From positions 297,501 to 361,500 of the forward strand of contig JAQPZY010001498.1 in NCBI GenBank assembly GCA_029931535.1: DNA of 64,000 nt, read 5' to 3'. The translations under genes were made by a program, and so were the position numbers. How positions within the stretch are numbered: the first letter of the stretch is position 1; every line of letters starts with the position of its first letter. The DNA is from Margaritifera margaritifera. Taxonomy: Eukaryota; Mollusca; Bivalvia; Unionida; Margaritiferidae. Shown in pieces: positions 1 through 12,392 of the stretch. The notes beneath the pieces are model-generated. The model was given only the letters and a program-made list of their open reading frames with translations, did no database searches and was not told where the DNA came from.

Positions 1-689
1 GGACAAGACGTTTTGAATTTAGATTGAGATTTTGTTATGTGGTGGGGGATTAAAACAAACAAAGTGATACTTGATTCAATAAGATTTCACATTCAGTTTT
101 GCTGAATAATATACTTTAAAGGAAGAATTTGTTTGTAAGCATTCTCTGAATTTGGAGGCAGGATTGCATGAGTAAGAAACAGTAATCTCTAACAAAATAC
201 ACATGAGGCATGGAGTTTGAATTGTGATTTTGTCATCTGTCGGGTTTACATATCACTTACTAAGGAATACATTCGAACATTACTCAGCCAGACTGGATGT
301 ACTTTGCACCCTTTGGTTAACTGTTTACTAATTTTCGCTTGTAAGCAAAACGCAATGAAATAGAGAACCAGTTTAGATTTGCCATAGTAACCTAATCTAG
401 CACCAGACAAGCTACATGGGTGAATTCCATTGTAGGTACCTTCCTAAACCATTTGTTTTGGCGTTTTTTAAACTTAAAAATTGCGTTGTTCGTCTTGGCT
501 GTCAGTGATTGAATGTACAGTGTACAGTTTTTATTTATTTATTTTTAGTTCACGTTTTGCTAGACAGAAACGCTGACCTACTACTGGTGATGTACATCAA
601 AGCTATGCAGATGAACACAAATACACGTGTGCAGCTGTTCAATTTAATCATGCTTTATTGTCATCCTACTTTTCGTAGAAAACGGTGGA
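1..689. other. no recognisable feature
   Basis: AT-rich sequence. No coding homology, repeat structure or RNA gene was recognised on either strand. Confidence 0.5.
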
Positions 690-2830
690 TATTAAATTGA
701 TCCTGTTCGTCCGTGCGTCTGTCCCACCGTGGTTTCCACACAATTATGCCCTTAATTTGTATTGGATTTCAAATACAATTGGTATACATCTTGATATTGA
801 TAATGCCTTGCTTATGTACTATTTCCAGCATTCTACATGATCGTTTAGTAATGTTATAGCCCCTGATTGTCAAATCCACCCACTTTCATTTCCACACTGT
901 AACTCCAGCATTTATTTTTAGATTTAAACCAAATTTAGTAAGCAGCAAGAAGTTTATAAGGCGTATTTCAAGTTCCATTTTCAGCGTTCCACGTCATTGT
1001 TTAACGGAGTTAAAGCCACTAATTTTCAGACCCATCCAATTTTGTTCATCACCATAACTCCCATGATTAATTAATAGCTTTCAACCCAATTTAGTACGCT
1101 GCTTGACATTGAGAAGATGATGGCTGAGTGTGATTGTCAGTCTTCTGCTTTATCGTTTAGCAGAGTTATAGCTCCTGATTTTCAAACCCTTCCACTTTCT
1201 TTTCAGGACAAGTCCTTTATTTATAATTCCATTGCAACCAAATTTGGTAGACAGCTTGATATGTGACAGGACCCTGGCTCAGACTGATCATCAGTATTCT
1301 ACATCATTATGTAGCGAAGTTATAGCCCATGATATTCGGACCCTTTCACTTTTATTTCTACCAAAGAAGTTAGGCGTCTCGATTTTCACGACACGATGGC
1401 CGAGTTCGATTGTCAGCGTTATACATCATCGCTTAACGGTGTTATAATCCCCGATTGTTGGACCTACCCGATTCCGCACAATAACTTTCACAATTAGCAC
1501 TGGATTCCAACCAAATTTTTTATGCAGCATGATTTTCATGAAACATTGGAAGAGCTTGATTGCCAGCGTTCTCCATAATCGTTTAGCGAAGTAATATCCC
1601 TTGATTTTGACACCCACCTATTTTTAACTTACACGACATAATTATAATTGGATTGTAACCAACTTTTATAAGGAGTTTGATATTGATGAGGCCTCAGCTG
1701 AGATCGATCGTCAGCGCCCTATATCATCGTCATTTAGCATCTTTATCGCCCCTGACTGACGGACTCATCCACTTTCATTTCTGCAGATGAATGCTTTTAT
1801 TTATGATTGGATTTCAACCTAATTTTGTAGACAGCTCGATATTGATAGGATTTGTATTATCTGCATTCTAAGTCATTATTGTGCGAAGTTGTGGCCCCTC
1901 GTTGTTTGGACCCATTCACTTTTATTTCTGCACTATAATTCGCTATAATTCGATTAATTGTAATTAGATTTCTTCAACATTTGGCATACAGGTTGATATT
2001 GATGAGATCTGAGTTTAATTGTCAGCATTCTACGTCATTAACAATGTTACGGCCATGATTGTCAGACCCTCTACTTATGTTTCTGCCCAATGACACACTA
2101 ATTGGATTTTAAACAGATTTAGTATTCAGATTTGTATTTTTGAGACTTCGGCTGTGTTTGATTGTAAGTGATGCTTAGCTGTAGCGTACTAACGGGGGGG
2201 GGGGGGGAGGGGCGGGCGGGGCGATTGCCCCGGGCACCAGAGGTCTTGGGGCGTCAAAACAGCTGATAAAACTTCGGGCCTCGTATTCTGGCCCTTTGGA
2301 CCATCATTGTCGCCCCGGGTGCCATTTACCCTTAGTACGCCACTGATGCTTAGGTAATGCTCAGCATACAACCTCATCATTTAAAGGGGTTATGGCCCCT
2401 CATTGTCGGACTTTTTTCTGTGCAGTAGCTTCTTTAATTCCTATTGGATTTCAACCAGATTTGTTCTGTTCTGTAACTTTATGTTGATGACTCCTTGGCT
2501 TAGTTTGATTTTTAAGCCTTTGATTTGCATCATCATTTAGCGGAGTTGAGGCCCCTGATTGTTGAACCCACTTACTTTTGTCTCCAAATAATAATTCCCT
2601 TAATCATAATTGCGTTTCAAGAAAAATTTATATGCAGCCTTATTTTGATTTCATTTCATTGGAATGTGATGTCATCGTTTAGTGGAGTGATGCCTGCTGA
2701 ATGTTAGACCCACATTTTGCATGTAGCTTTACACAGATGAGATCTCAGCTAGGTTCGACTGTTAGTGTTTTACGTCACTAATAGTGTCTTCCTTCACAAC
2801 TCATTCCTACATCACCACTGTCATATATGC
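690..2830. repeat. degenerate tandem repeat, units of roughly 160-190 bp
   Basis: The same succession of words recurs about a dozen times: a TTGGATTTCAACCAAATTT-like block, then GCTTGATATTGATGAG, then GATTGTCAGCATTCTACATCATCG, then TTTAGCGGAGTTATAGCCCC, then a CCACTTTCATTTCTGCA-like block. Units are strongly diverged and of unequal length. A hAT-type MITE (2179-2345) interrupts the array. I associate this style of repeat with molluscan intergenic DNA; that is background knowledge, not a database match. Confidence 0.75.
2179..2345. mobile_element. hAT-type MITE, 167 bp
   Basis: Perfect 8-bp target duplication ATGCTTAG at 2171-2178 and 2346-2353. Terminal inverted repeats are CTGTAGCGTACTAA on the left and TTAGTACGCCACTG on the right (12 of 14 positions match). 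The interior is G/C-rich, with a run of G near 2195-2207, and encodes nothing. The 8-bp duplication and the CAGTGGCGTA-like end are typical of hAT non-autonomous elements. It lies inside the 690-2830 tandem repeat. Confidence 0.85.
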
Positions 2831-2989
2831 CTTTCCTCTACAAAATAACACTCCCTCAATTACAGGAAGTACGCAGGACGGTGGGGGTGGGGGGGGGGAG
2901 GGGGGTAGCTTTATGGAGGAAATGCCTTGGTTATGGTACGCTTTTAAAAGAATACACTGCTAATGACGTAAAACGCTGCCAATCAAACC

Positions 2990-3510
2990 CAGTTGGTGGC
3001 CATATTAAATAGTGGATCAGTAGCATTTATGCAAAATTGAAAGTCTTCATACCGAAACGTTTTTTGTAAAAATTTTATCAAATGTTGTTGAGCGGTTTTT
3101 GAGAAGAAGCCATCGTAAATTATTATTTTATTTTTAGTAATAGCGGCAACATTGGATGATAAACTGGCTACCATCGGCATCATTCGTACACATTTGATTG
3201 ACTTTTATGTCAGAATACTTTTGTCGAATTTGGTCAGATTCTGTTTGGTAGCTTTTGAAAAGAAATCGTTGAAGGTTTTTCTGATTTTAGTAAAAGCGGC
3301 CAAATTTGATTGCAGATCGGCACCATTTGTTTAAAATTGAAAGTCCTTTTTGCCAGGATGATCTCTGCCAAATATTGTTGAAATTGGTCAAGTGGTTTTT
3401 CAGAAGAAGTTTCAAATGGCAATTGCTGACGGACAAAGGCCGACGTTCGACGCACGCCGGACACAGGGCAATACCATAAATTCACTTGGCCTTTTGCACT
3501 GGTAAGATAA
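2990..3510. repeat. degenerate tandem repeat with GACGGAC..CGCCGGACAC tail
   Basis: Two to three diverged copies of a block containing AAAATTGAAAGTC, GTTGTTGA..TGGTCAAGTGG and TTTTTCAGAAGAAG. It ends in a purine-rich tail near 3425-3470 (GACGGACAAAGG, CGACGCACGCCGGACAC) followed by TTCACTTGGCC. I recognise this arrangement from widespread molluscan intergenic repeats. No protein is encoded. Confidence 0.6.
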
Positions 3511-3629
3511 ACACTTGCACTGAGCTAACTCTATACAACTGGAGAAAATTTGAACAAGAAGGATTTGAGAAACAGCTGTGGATCGTTTTGAAGGGACATA
3601 CTTCAATCCTGAGATGCTTTCTGCAAAAT

Positions 3630-4105
3630 TTGGTGATGTAAGATTTTTGCATATTTCCTTTATTTTCTACATTTATCATGAAATCCACTGCAATAATTAT
3701 AAGTTCAGATGTACCAAAACTATTTTACTTATGGTTGGCATTAACTTGGACACAACATAAAAACTATCAGCATAGGTCATGTTGCATTGTCTGGAAACAG
3801 TTGCAATTAAATCAAATGACTGGAATTTTCAGTGCAAGAGATTTTTTTCCGAACCGGCGAATCACACCTGTTTGCGTTGTCAGCCTACGTAAGACCCCAG
3901 AAGTTGAACTCCATAAACATATTATTTCCTCTTTGGGCTTTACTGCTGCTTTCTACTGGATGCAAATAGCATTATTCATTTGTGACCAAATCTCCAGAAC
4001 AAATTAGATTTATAAAAAAAACAACTAATAATGATTGTCTTAAGGCCTACAATAGGATGATATAGCAGCTGATTAGCTAAATTACTCTGGTAATGCCAAG
4101 TGAAG
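3630..4105 (+). mobile_element. dispersed repeat R1, copy 1
   Basis: About 460 bp that aligns along its length with 20570-21027 and in part with 56180-56400. Shared words include TATAAGTTCAGATG, AATCACACCTGTTTGC and TGCAATTAAATCAAAT-like blocks, in the same order. The copy at 20.6 kb interrupts a polymerase pseudogene, which shows that the family moves. No open reading frame, A/B box, inverted repeat or poly-A tail is evident, so the class is unknown. Confidence 0.7.
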
Positions 4106-4238
4106 ACAAAGTTGCACTTTTTTCATAAGTTTGCTTTGTTAACATATGTAGCAACACTGAATCATAACTGTAAAGTTTGGTTGCATTTGCTCCAGTGTAG
4201 TTGCTGCAGAATACAATTTATTTTACATGACATCAGTA

Positions 4239-4365
4239 CAATGGCGTAGCAAGACATTCTGGGAACCCCCGTGTTTGATGGGAATTTTGGGCCCCCACAG
4301 AGCCAGGGCTCCCACATCCCCCACTCGCAGTTGCGGTGATCACTTGGGCGGTTGCTACGCCACTG
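4239..4365. mobile_element. hAT-type MITE, 127 bp
   Basis: Ends are CAATGGCGTAGCAA (left) and TTGCTACGCCACTG (right), inverted repeats matching at 13 of 14 positions. Flanks CATCAGTA (4231-4238) and CATCAGTG (4366-4373) form a 7-of-8 target duplication. The interior is G/C-rich and non-coding. Its ends resemble those of the MITE at 2179-2345, so both may be mobilised by the same hAT transposase lineage. Confidence 0.82.
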
Positions 4366-4399
4366 CATCAGTGTAAATGTGATTTTTATCATCACGTCC

Positions 4400-5159
4400 A
4401 GTGTATGTCCATTTACTATGCTGGAGGGACAAGAAAAGATTTAACAAAAGAACAAATCTTCACAGAACTTAGTGTGTGACCGAAAATTGGAAGAAATCCT
4501 GTAGCAGGATACTTCTAAATCCTGGCCACACTCATCCACATCGTCATAGCTAGAATTGCCCAAGGGTTGAACTGTTCAGAAACAAAGAAACAAAGAGGTA
4601 CATACTGGATTCGCCGACTAGGGCACTCAAAGCCAGAGGCTTGAACCAGGAAGAATCAAAATGTTCTTTTTCAAGAACATGCACAAGATGTCTACCACGG
4701 CTGGATGTTTTATTGGGAACTACATTCTCTTGACACAACGTGGTCCAATAGTTTTTCTTAATATGCTTTTCCCATGAACTCGGCAAAATAACATAAGGAT
4801 CACCTTTTGGATCAATATTATTTGATTTGTTATCATCATTATTTTTATTGCTGTTCCTTTGCAATTGTTGCTGTTGCTATTACTAGCTTACGACCCAACA
4901 AATTACATACATAGTTGGAGTACCCAATAATAAATCTTTGACGGTTTATTTCCATTATACAACATTGATGGCGCACATATCCAGTAATTATCATATATCA
5001 TTTCCTTCACTTTAGTATGTTTTTACCCCTGTATATAGTTTTAAAAAGATAAAATCGTGCAGATTTAAAAATATTCACGTGTTTTTATTTGTGTGTGTGT
5101 GTGTGTGTTGTTGTTGTTTTCATTGTTGTGCTTGTTTGTATGTTTCGCGTTAGATTTTG
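4400..5159. other. no recognisable feature
   Basis: AT-rich sequence with short GT and GTT runs near 5089-5122. No coding homology was recognised. Confidence 0.5.
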
Positions 5160-5245
5160 GATGTATGTTTGTATGTATAGGGTTTGACGGTATATCAGAA
5201 CAATCCTGGCTATAAAATCCCGAGTACAAAGACAGTTAACAAAAA
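5160..5245. mobile_element. microsatellite-ended retroposon, diverged copy
   Basis: A degenerate GTAT run (5160-5178) is followed by a core with CAGAACAATCCTGGCTATA, matching the cores at 11578, 22228 and 23650. The class is defined by the copy at 22097-22333, which has a clean target duplication. The outer end of this copy cannot be placed. Confidence 0.6.
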
Positions 5246-5344
5246 TGGCAAACATTTTTCAGAATCTCATAGAAAAAAAGATTGTCCAGCCAAAAGTAAA
5301 TGTATCTATGAGAGAAAAGACGCAAGGTAAAGATCTTGCAAAAT

Positions 5345-5575
5345 CTCTCCAAAAAGGTATGCAGAATACCCCAAAAGGCATGCAGAAAACCCCAAAAAGG
5401 CATGCAGAACACCCCAAAAAGACATGCAGAATACCCCCAAAAAGCATACAGAACACCCAAAAAAGGCATGCAGAACACCCCAAAAGGCATCCATAACACC
5501 CAAAAAAGGCACGCAGAACACCCCAAAAGGCATACAGAACAAAGATAAAGGCATACGGAACAAAGATAAAAGCAA
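5345..5575. repeat. minisatellite, units of about 20-24 bp
   Basis: About nine units of GGCATGCAGAACACCCCAAAA with small variants (CATACAGAACACC, CATCCATAACACC). Long open frames on both strands are only translations of the repeat. It follows the retroposon copy at 5160 by about 100 bp. Confidence 0.85.
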
Positions 5576-5579
5576 AAAA

Positions 5580-7132
5580 GGGTAAAATTCTTAACATACA
5601 AGGTCAACATTTTTGCCGCATTTACCAGAATCTTTTAAAGAATTCAGGAAAAGAATTTTGTAATATAAGTCATACGAGATAAAATAACAAATTCTGAAGT
5701 TCTGCGTTTGAACGAATTTTCTCCATCCCATAACAAGTGAAACTTCCTCAGAACCTGACGGAGAGATCATTGCATCGGGCGACCGCTTATCCAATGGTGA
5801 GTTTCTTGTTCTATCTTTCTTTATAAAAATAAGATTAAAAATGAAAGTATTGATCTTAAACGTATCCTTTTAAAAAACCGTTACTGATCTCAGCAGTGAA
5901 GAATATGAAAACAAATCCAAGTGCCCCCCCACCCCCCCCGGGGGTGGGGGGTGGGATACCGCCTACCTCCTCTACGCCTCTGCATCACTTGATTGTAACA
6001 TTGAGAAGACTGTTTTGAAACTGTTCACCTTTCATGGCAGATTATTATTACTATTATTATTATTATTCCATAGAATAGAGCTAATTTTTTTTGGGTGTGT
6101 AAATAAAGTCGTGTATCTATTCAGGTCACCATCCCCTTGAAGGAGACTTTTTGCAAGTAATTAACAACAGAAAATGAGCCAGTTTTCACAACAATGGATA
6201 AAATGGAATAACTTGAAAAGGAGTGGGCACTATTAGATGTAAACGTTAACTACACTACCATGTCCTAGGGGAAGTGGACAATAACTTGTACATATCTTTA
6301 TTTGAAAAGAAAATCAAGTAGTTCTGCACTCTGGAACAACAAATTATAAATGAAACAATTGTACTGGTTTCATTTATTGATGTGAAAGATCTTTTTTGTA
6401 GGCCTCTATTTACCAAACAAGGGCCATTTTTACACTGAGGTTTGTCGAATGTGGGCTGGGGATGGATGGATTTATTAAACAAGGCAGGGGATCACAATTA
6501 TATAGCCCATCTAGCCCAGAGAACTAAAGATCGTTGTATGGCAAGTGCTATTTCATGCAAGTAGCCCAACTTTTGCATGGAAACAACAAATATTTGAATT
6601 TCGACTCCATTTTCCCCGCATCATTCTTGCCTTGCAAGTAGGACAAAACTGATTTTTTTCGTCCTCCGTATTCTTATGATAGGTTTTGTAAATTTAAAAA
6701 AAGTTTTTCGTCAAATAATTGAAACATATGAGACAGCAGTTTCACCAATTGAAATAAGGGCATGTAAAGGATGAACAAGAAAAATGTAATTTATCTTCAT
6801 ACAAACGCACTGATACTGAAAATGTTCATATACACGTACATTTATGTCTGGTGAAGATAGGAATAAACATGATGTCAAGGAACCAATATATCCTGCAACT
6901 CCCTCCCCCCTTTTTCTCAATCTGAATATGTTATCAGGTGAACCTGCAACCAGTGTACAAAAATATACCAACATCTGAATGCAATACGGCAGCTTGCAGC
7001 ATCTGAAACAAATCAATACATAAAGTCATTTTTACGCTGTCGATGACAAAAATTTCTAACGTTTTGGACACTTCCAGTCTAGAACGGTATTTATAAAAAT
7101 ACCAATAATTTGAGAAAGAATACACTTAGCAA
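5580..7132. other. no recognisable feature
   Basis: AT-rich. A pure C tract facing a G tract at 5925-5955 can form a hairpin. A short ATT run lies at 6044-6068. No gene was recognised. Confidence 0.5.
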
Positions 7133-7166
7133 TCTCTCTCTCTCTCTCTGTCTCTCTCTCTCTGTC

Positions 7167-7262
<96 letters not shown>
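7133..7262. repeat. microsatellite (TC)n then (TA)n
   Basis: TC repeats with interspersed TCTG units run from 7133 to 7200 and pass directly into a pure TA run to 7262. Confidence 0.97.
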
Positions 7263-7265
<3 letters not shown>

Positions 7266-7327
7266 ACATGATGATATTACATATGTTCTACATGATAATT
7301 AGTGTATATACACAATTGTGAGTATTG

Positions 7328-7373
7328 TAGACCCAGATCTATCGTCGTATAATGTGCCTGCAAGTCAGGGTCT
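7328..7373. mobile_element. fragment of palindromic TA-target MITE
   Basis: Matches one arm of the MITE at 15715-15934: GACCCAGATCTATCGTCG, TATAATGTGCC and CAGGGTCT lie in the same order and spacing as at 15761-15804. No terminal repeats remain. Confidence 0.65.
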
Positions 7374-7379
7374 TATCTG

Positions 7380-8780
7380 TTTGATTGAAATTATAAGTGG
7401 AATAGCCAGCATATGTCCTAATCTGCAACGTCTTTTATGACGGGTTCCAATTCCATTCAAGAAAACCATAACACATAACAGAATAAGAACAATCAACACA
7501 CAATACGTTTTCCATTCAAAAGCATGAGATTCAAAGAGTGTTGCTCATACCAAGTAACCGGTCAAGATTCACGTGAAAAGGATTAATGCAGTGTAACATT
7601 TCTCTGCGGGACAAAACGAGATAAATAGATTTGCATTGTTTCTAGGTAATATATTGAACGCTTAGTTTTGTTAATGAAAAAGGACCTTCCACCGGTGTCT
7701 GCCTCTTACTCACCTTTAATTTATGTCTGTAACATTAAGATTTTGCAAATATTTTAACATTAGCAAAAATGCACAAAAATAAATGGTTTGAAAGTCTTCA
7801 GCTCATTTCATAATAAAGAAAAGAAACAAGCCACCTCAGCGACTTCTTTTTTTAAAAGCGTCCTAGACGTCAGGCTTGCAGTTGACAAAATGGCGGAGGA
7901 TTCGGAATCAGTGTCTGAAACTACGATTGAAATGTCGAGCACTGCTAAAATTCATTAAGCATAATCTGCTCTTTGGATTCGGGTTTGTGAAATCGTCCCT
8001 GTTTACAATAATGAATCCACTGCTTACGTAACACCGGGTCCTTCGGAAACAAAAAGAAATGTGTCCAGCAACCTTTTGTCTGTCAGTTTTTTTAGTGAAA
8101 GGGTATATATACAGTACACCATATTGTTAAACCTCCTATCCCTAAGTACCAATACGAGTTCTTCAAAAAAATAAAAACACGATAAAGCATCCGTAGAACA
8201 CAGTGTTTAAGAAAATACAAATACGGTAAAGCATCCGTAGAACACAGTGAACAGTAATGAATGAAGCCAGCCTCTTTATGGGAGGTGCAAATGACGTCAC
8301 AAGGGTCGGTTCAGACGAGAAGAATAGATTAATCACGGAAAATTTGCATACGAGAAGAGCCCTTTGTTTGCAAGAGATTACGGCCTAATTATGCGAAATA
8401 AAACGCCGCAAATACATCACTCTGTCATGATTATTAGGCTGTTTTCGTTGGTATTTAGAGAAACCTTTCCCGGATACCTTCAATTGTCCAGCTGGGACAC
8501 TATCCCATCACAAGATGCATCCCACTGTAAACGGGTTACCTCCATTAGTAACAGCACATGCAGGATAGCGCATCGGGCCTGTTCTACATCCCCAGACACG
8601 CACGGGTTTTTGATGAAGAACCAGTAGTAGCCGAAAACGTCATGCACTGTCACAATTGTATGTACCGTGTAGATGTATTACTTACGTAGGTACTTCTTCT
8701 TGCTAGCTTTTCCAGATTTACAAATCTGACCGACAATTAACGGTAATTAACACTAGTTCTAATACTTCTCACAATAACAC
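7380..8780. other. no gene; one short tandem duplication
   Basis: A 50-bp tandem duplication containing AAAGCATCCGTAGAACACAGTG lies at 8183-8250. The stretch 8480-8620 is richer in GC than its surroundings but shows no recognisable product. Confidence 0.5.
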
Positions 8781-8784
8781 TCCT

Positions 8785-9050
8785 TCAACACTATGACTGA
8801 TTTGTTGTGACTTGTGACTATGACTGATTTGTTGTGACTTGTGACTATGACTGATTTGTTGTGACTTGTGACTATGACTGATTTGTTGTGACTTGTGACT
8901 ATGACTGATTTGTTGTGACTTGTGACTATGACTGATTTGTTGTGACTTGTGACTATGACTGATTTGTTGTGACTTGTGACTATGACTGATTTGTTGTGAC
9001 TTGTGACTATGACTGATTTGTTGTGACTTGTGACTATGACTGATTTGTTC
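8785..9050. repeat. 27-bp minisatellite, about 10 units
   Basis: Nearly identical head-to-tail copies of a 27-bp unit containing ACTATGACTGATTTGTTG and TGACTTGTG. The length is a multiple of three, so both strands give long open frames with a nine-residue repeat. There are no spacers, so it is not a CRISPR array. Confidence 0.95.
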
Positions 9051-9309
9051 TGAATTGTGTTCCAGAACATGAATATTGACACAAACAACCGACCGATCAT
9101 TGTCAGGAGAAAAACTAAGCATATAATCAATAATTACAGTGTTGTCAGTTATTTCATGCAAAATTTAACTTATTAGTAAATATTTGTATGTTCCAAATAT
9201 GTAGGAATCTTTCCTGTTCATGTAGATACCAAAAACTACGAAAAGGCACGGGAATATCCATGCGAACCATGATATAATATTATCATTCCCATAGTTTCTT
9301 TCTTTCAAA

Positions 9310-9596
9310 CACGGGGATCCCGCATGGCCGATTAGTCTAAGGCACTCGCCTTTACGGATCGCTCAGAGATCTCACGTCTGTCCGCGTGAGTTCGAGTCTC
9401 GGTTCAAGCAACGTGGGTTTGTGAGAAAGATTGCCAGTAGCTTCCCGTGGGCTGGTAGTTCTTCCCGGGGTCTTCATGGGTTCTTCCTCCACCACAAATA
9501 TACTGGCCGCCATGTATAGCCTGTCATTTGCCCCCCCCTCCTCCCCCCAATAAAAATAAACAAACAAAACAAATAAAAAACAAACAAAAAAAACCC
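9310..9596 (+). mobile_element. tRNA-derived SINE
   Basis: The 5' part has a pol III A box (TGGCCGATTAGTCTAAGGC near 9324) and B box (GAGTTCGAGTCTC near 9388), spaced as in a tRNA with a long variable arm. About 150 bp of tRNA-unrelated body follows, then an A-rich tail of AAAC/AAAT units (about 9550-9595). The long body and tail argue against a functional tRNA gene. Confidence 0.82.
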
Positions 9597-9599
9597 CAT

Positions 9600-10535
9600 T
9601 GTTTTGAACGTATTTCAATCAGGTTTTCTGCTTGAATCTATAATTATTTCATTACACAGCTTAGCTAACATAATGTAATGTCAAGCCAATACTTGTCAAT
9701 CAGCCAGTGCAGACATATTGCCCACAGTTGATGATCAAAGAAGTTATTTATTTACTGATGACTGGCACTAAGGCATATTTATTTAAACAAAGATTTTGCA
9801 GCGCATTTACTTCCGATCTCCGTGTTCAAATCTGTTCCCAACACAAAAGTACTTTTTAGTCAATTCGGGCTTCATGTACATATGGCTTCTATCGGACATA
9901 ACAGCTTAAACTTAATACTTAGTGTTGAAACTTTATATTTCGCCATGCTAATTAGCGCTGTCATTTAGAAGCGTCTGGGCACGAAGCCAAAGTCTCGTTA
10001 GTTACTGCAGACGTCGGTTGAATGCCATGATGAATCCAGCCCAGGCCATAGAATGGCACATGATTTACTCACATTTTATGAATTTTCAGCTTCTGTATGA
10101 GCTCATTATCAGCTGGAAATGTCTGAGGAAATACCAGTTATGATATGAATCGGATAGAAATGCAAAAGGATCTGCCCGCAATAAATTTACAAGTCCTACA
10201 AATGTCTGTAAGAATATAAGGGTACATCTGGAAGAAAAATATGTAACGCTCTGCTACCACTTTATAAGTGCTTTTAAGAAGCAACAGTTATGAGAACAAC
10301 AACCTTTACCATATGACTTTTCTTATGTGTTTGGTTTTATGTTAGTACTCTTATGTACAGCAAAGAATATGTTGGCATCCATTTCCTACCTATCTGAAGT
10401 GTTAAAGGGGGGAATAGCCTTTTTCACTGCTAATCGGTCTCATATGTACCATTATGGTACAGGATGAATCCATTCTCAAGCAAGTATTACAATGATATGT
10501 ATGTACAAACCCTGAAACATGTATGTACCCCGTTG
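9600..10535. other. no recognisable feature
   Basis: AT-rich, no coding homology or repeat recognised. Confidence 0.5.
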
Positions 10536-10539
10536 AAAC

Positions 10540-11450
10540 TCAAATGGAATGATGAGCGAACAGGAAAATAAACTGTAAACGAACGATGAACGAACGCGAA
10601 ACGAACGCAGAACGAGCAATAAACGCTATACGTAAAGCGTTGCAGAGCGAAAAATGAAACGCTGAACGAAAAATAATTAACGATAAACCATACACGATAA
10701 ACGATAAACCATAAAGGATAAGTGATAAACCTTGGACGAACGAAACCGATGTAAAAACCAATAAAAATTGATCATTCTTCTGTCGTATATATTGTTTATT
10801 TATCGCAATTAGGAGACTTGTAACTGTATTTGAAATTGAATATGTACAAAACCTTATTCCGACATGAAAGAAATTGTCTTCCTATGACTCGACAGATAGT
10901 CTTAGCGCAGAGTTACGAGTGTATAATGATGGCACTCCTTTTCTTGTTTAATTTTGTTGCATATAATGCTACAATTTCCATTAATTCCTTTTTATTCATA
11001 AAGAAATGTTCATAAACAAGATATATAACAAAGAACAAGACATTCACTGTAAATAAATACTCGAATACAAAACACGTATAGTTTGTTTATCATTTCAATG
11101 CACACAAAAAAGTTGGAAATTTAAACAATCGTCTGTCAGTTTTTAATAGCGACCTGGATAATAACTACCTGTCACGTTCCCTCGCAACTTTTGTATTCTC
11201 TACATTCATAGACGATTGTAGACGATAAAACGCGTAGTTAAATTGTAAACAGATAATAAAAGATAAACAACGAGATTCTGGCTTAAACGCAAACACTAAA
11301 AAATTATATGAACAGTAAATGATATGATGAACGATACACGATAAACGCTGAGGTTTTCTTACTGAAACGCAAACGCTGGAGAAAACCATAGATGGCAAAC
11401 GCTGAGTCTATAAACGATAAAAGATAAATTTTATTTTAAAACGCAAACGC
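10540..11450. repeat. degenerate short-period repeat (AAACGMTRAACG type)
   Basis: Irregular repeats of AACGAACGC, AACGATAAACC and AAACGCTGA words occupy 10550-10745 and 11215-11450, with an unrepetitive gap between. Periods vary from about 8 to 16 bp. No coding content. Confidence 0.7.
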
Positions 11451-11504
11451 TAAATAAATGCATTTCAAATGCATTTTTGGGGTACATTAATGTTTCAGAG
11501 TATG

Positions 11505-11700
11505 TATGTTGAATGGATGCTTGCATGTATGTACGTATGTTTGTGTACAGGTATGTAGGTATGTATGCATGTATGCATAGAGTTGAACGGGACGTCAGCA
11601 CAACTCAGTGTATATAGAGCCAATTACAAGTTAAGTTCTAAAATTGTCAAGGTAAAAATAAAAACTCGCTCGAAAAGAGATATCAAGAGTGTTTAAAAGG
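11505..11700. mobile_element. microsatellite-ended retroposon, copy
   Basis: A degenerate GTAT/GTATGCAT tract (about 11505-11577) is followed by a core beginning TAGAGTTGAACGGGACGTC and containing CAGCACAAC, GCCAATTACAAG and AAGTTCTAAAATTG. This matches the 22228 copy in the same order. Confidence 0.72.
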
Positions 11701-11874
11701 AGCAAGTAATTTTAGGTGTTCCTGTGATTGCAGGAATGCATTGGCTTACCCAAGGCGAACTTTATTGTTTTTAAGGGGTTTTAATTCTACATTGAAAATA
11801 ATTTACCGCACTGTTCAAACTGTGACCTAAACAGAATAGTTTTGCACTTGAGAGTCAGGTGATTTTCGGTATCT

Positions 11875-12012
11875 TGAGAATCAACAAGTAAAAATATTTT
11901 ACTTGATGTAAAACAAAACCACGGTCGCATACAATTATGTATCTAGAGGACCAGCAAGTAAATATATTTTACTTGATGTAAAACGAAACCATGGTCGCAT
12001 ACAATTGTGTAA
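11875..12012. repeat. tandem duplication, about 70-bp unit x2
   Basis: Two consecutive copies of a block containing TATTTTACTTGATGTAAAAC and GGTCGCATACAATT, about 90% identical by eye. Confidence 0.9.
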
Positions 12013-12392
12013 TGTATTTGTGAGCTAGAACAAACAAATTGTAACTGCAATACATTTCAGACATGGAAATTAATATTTGCTGAAGAAATTTGACTCGACT
12101 CCGTTCGCGTCTATATGATGTTATTTCCCCTTACTTCCTTGACAACAACGATAAACCCGCTGTGATGCATTACTGAATCGGACTTGCTTTGTATTCAGCT
12201 AGCTTTAAATACTTTACAAAATGTCCAAAATGTAGGTTACTGTCATCACAATCCTACCGCTCTCTTGAAATCGCTGATCTGTATATGATCAGCCTATGAA
12301 TGTGAGGGGAACTTACGAAAAGGGGGGTGGAGTGTTGTGCTGAAGAGTAAGTTTAATCTTGTAAGCTTCGATTCTGGAGCATGTTTGGTATA

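Noticed and set aside
4550..4864. 104-residue Asn/Lys-rich protein on the minus strand
   Set aside because: Start lies in a low-complexity tract and no recognisable motif follows.
5236..5610. Cys/Phe-rich membrane protein on the minus strand
   Set aside because: Frame runs through a 20-24 bp minisatellite; all frames on both strands are open there for the same reason.
8785..9050. CRISPR array or secreted repeat protein
   Set aside because: The 27-bp units abut with no spacers, and the long frames exist only because the unit length is divisible by three.
9320..9402. tRNA gene
   Set aside because: A and B boxes are present, but they head a ~290-bp unit with unrelated body and A-rich tail, so it is a SINE.
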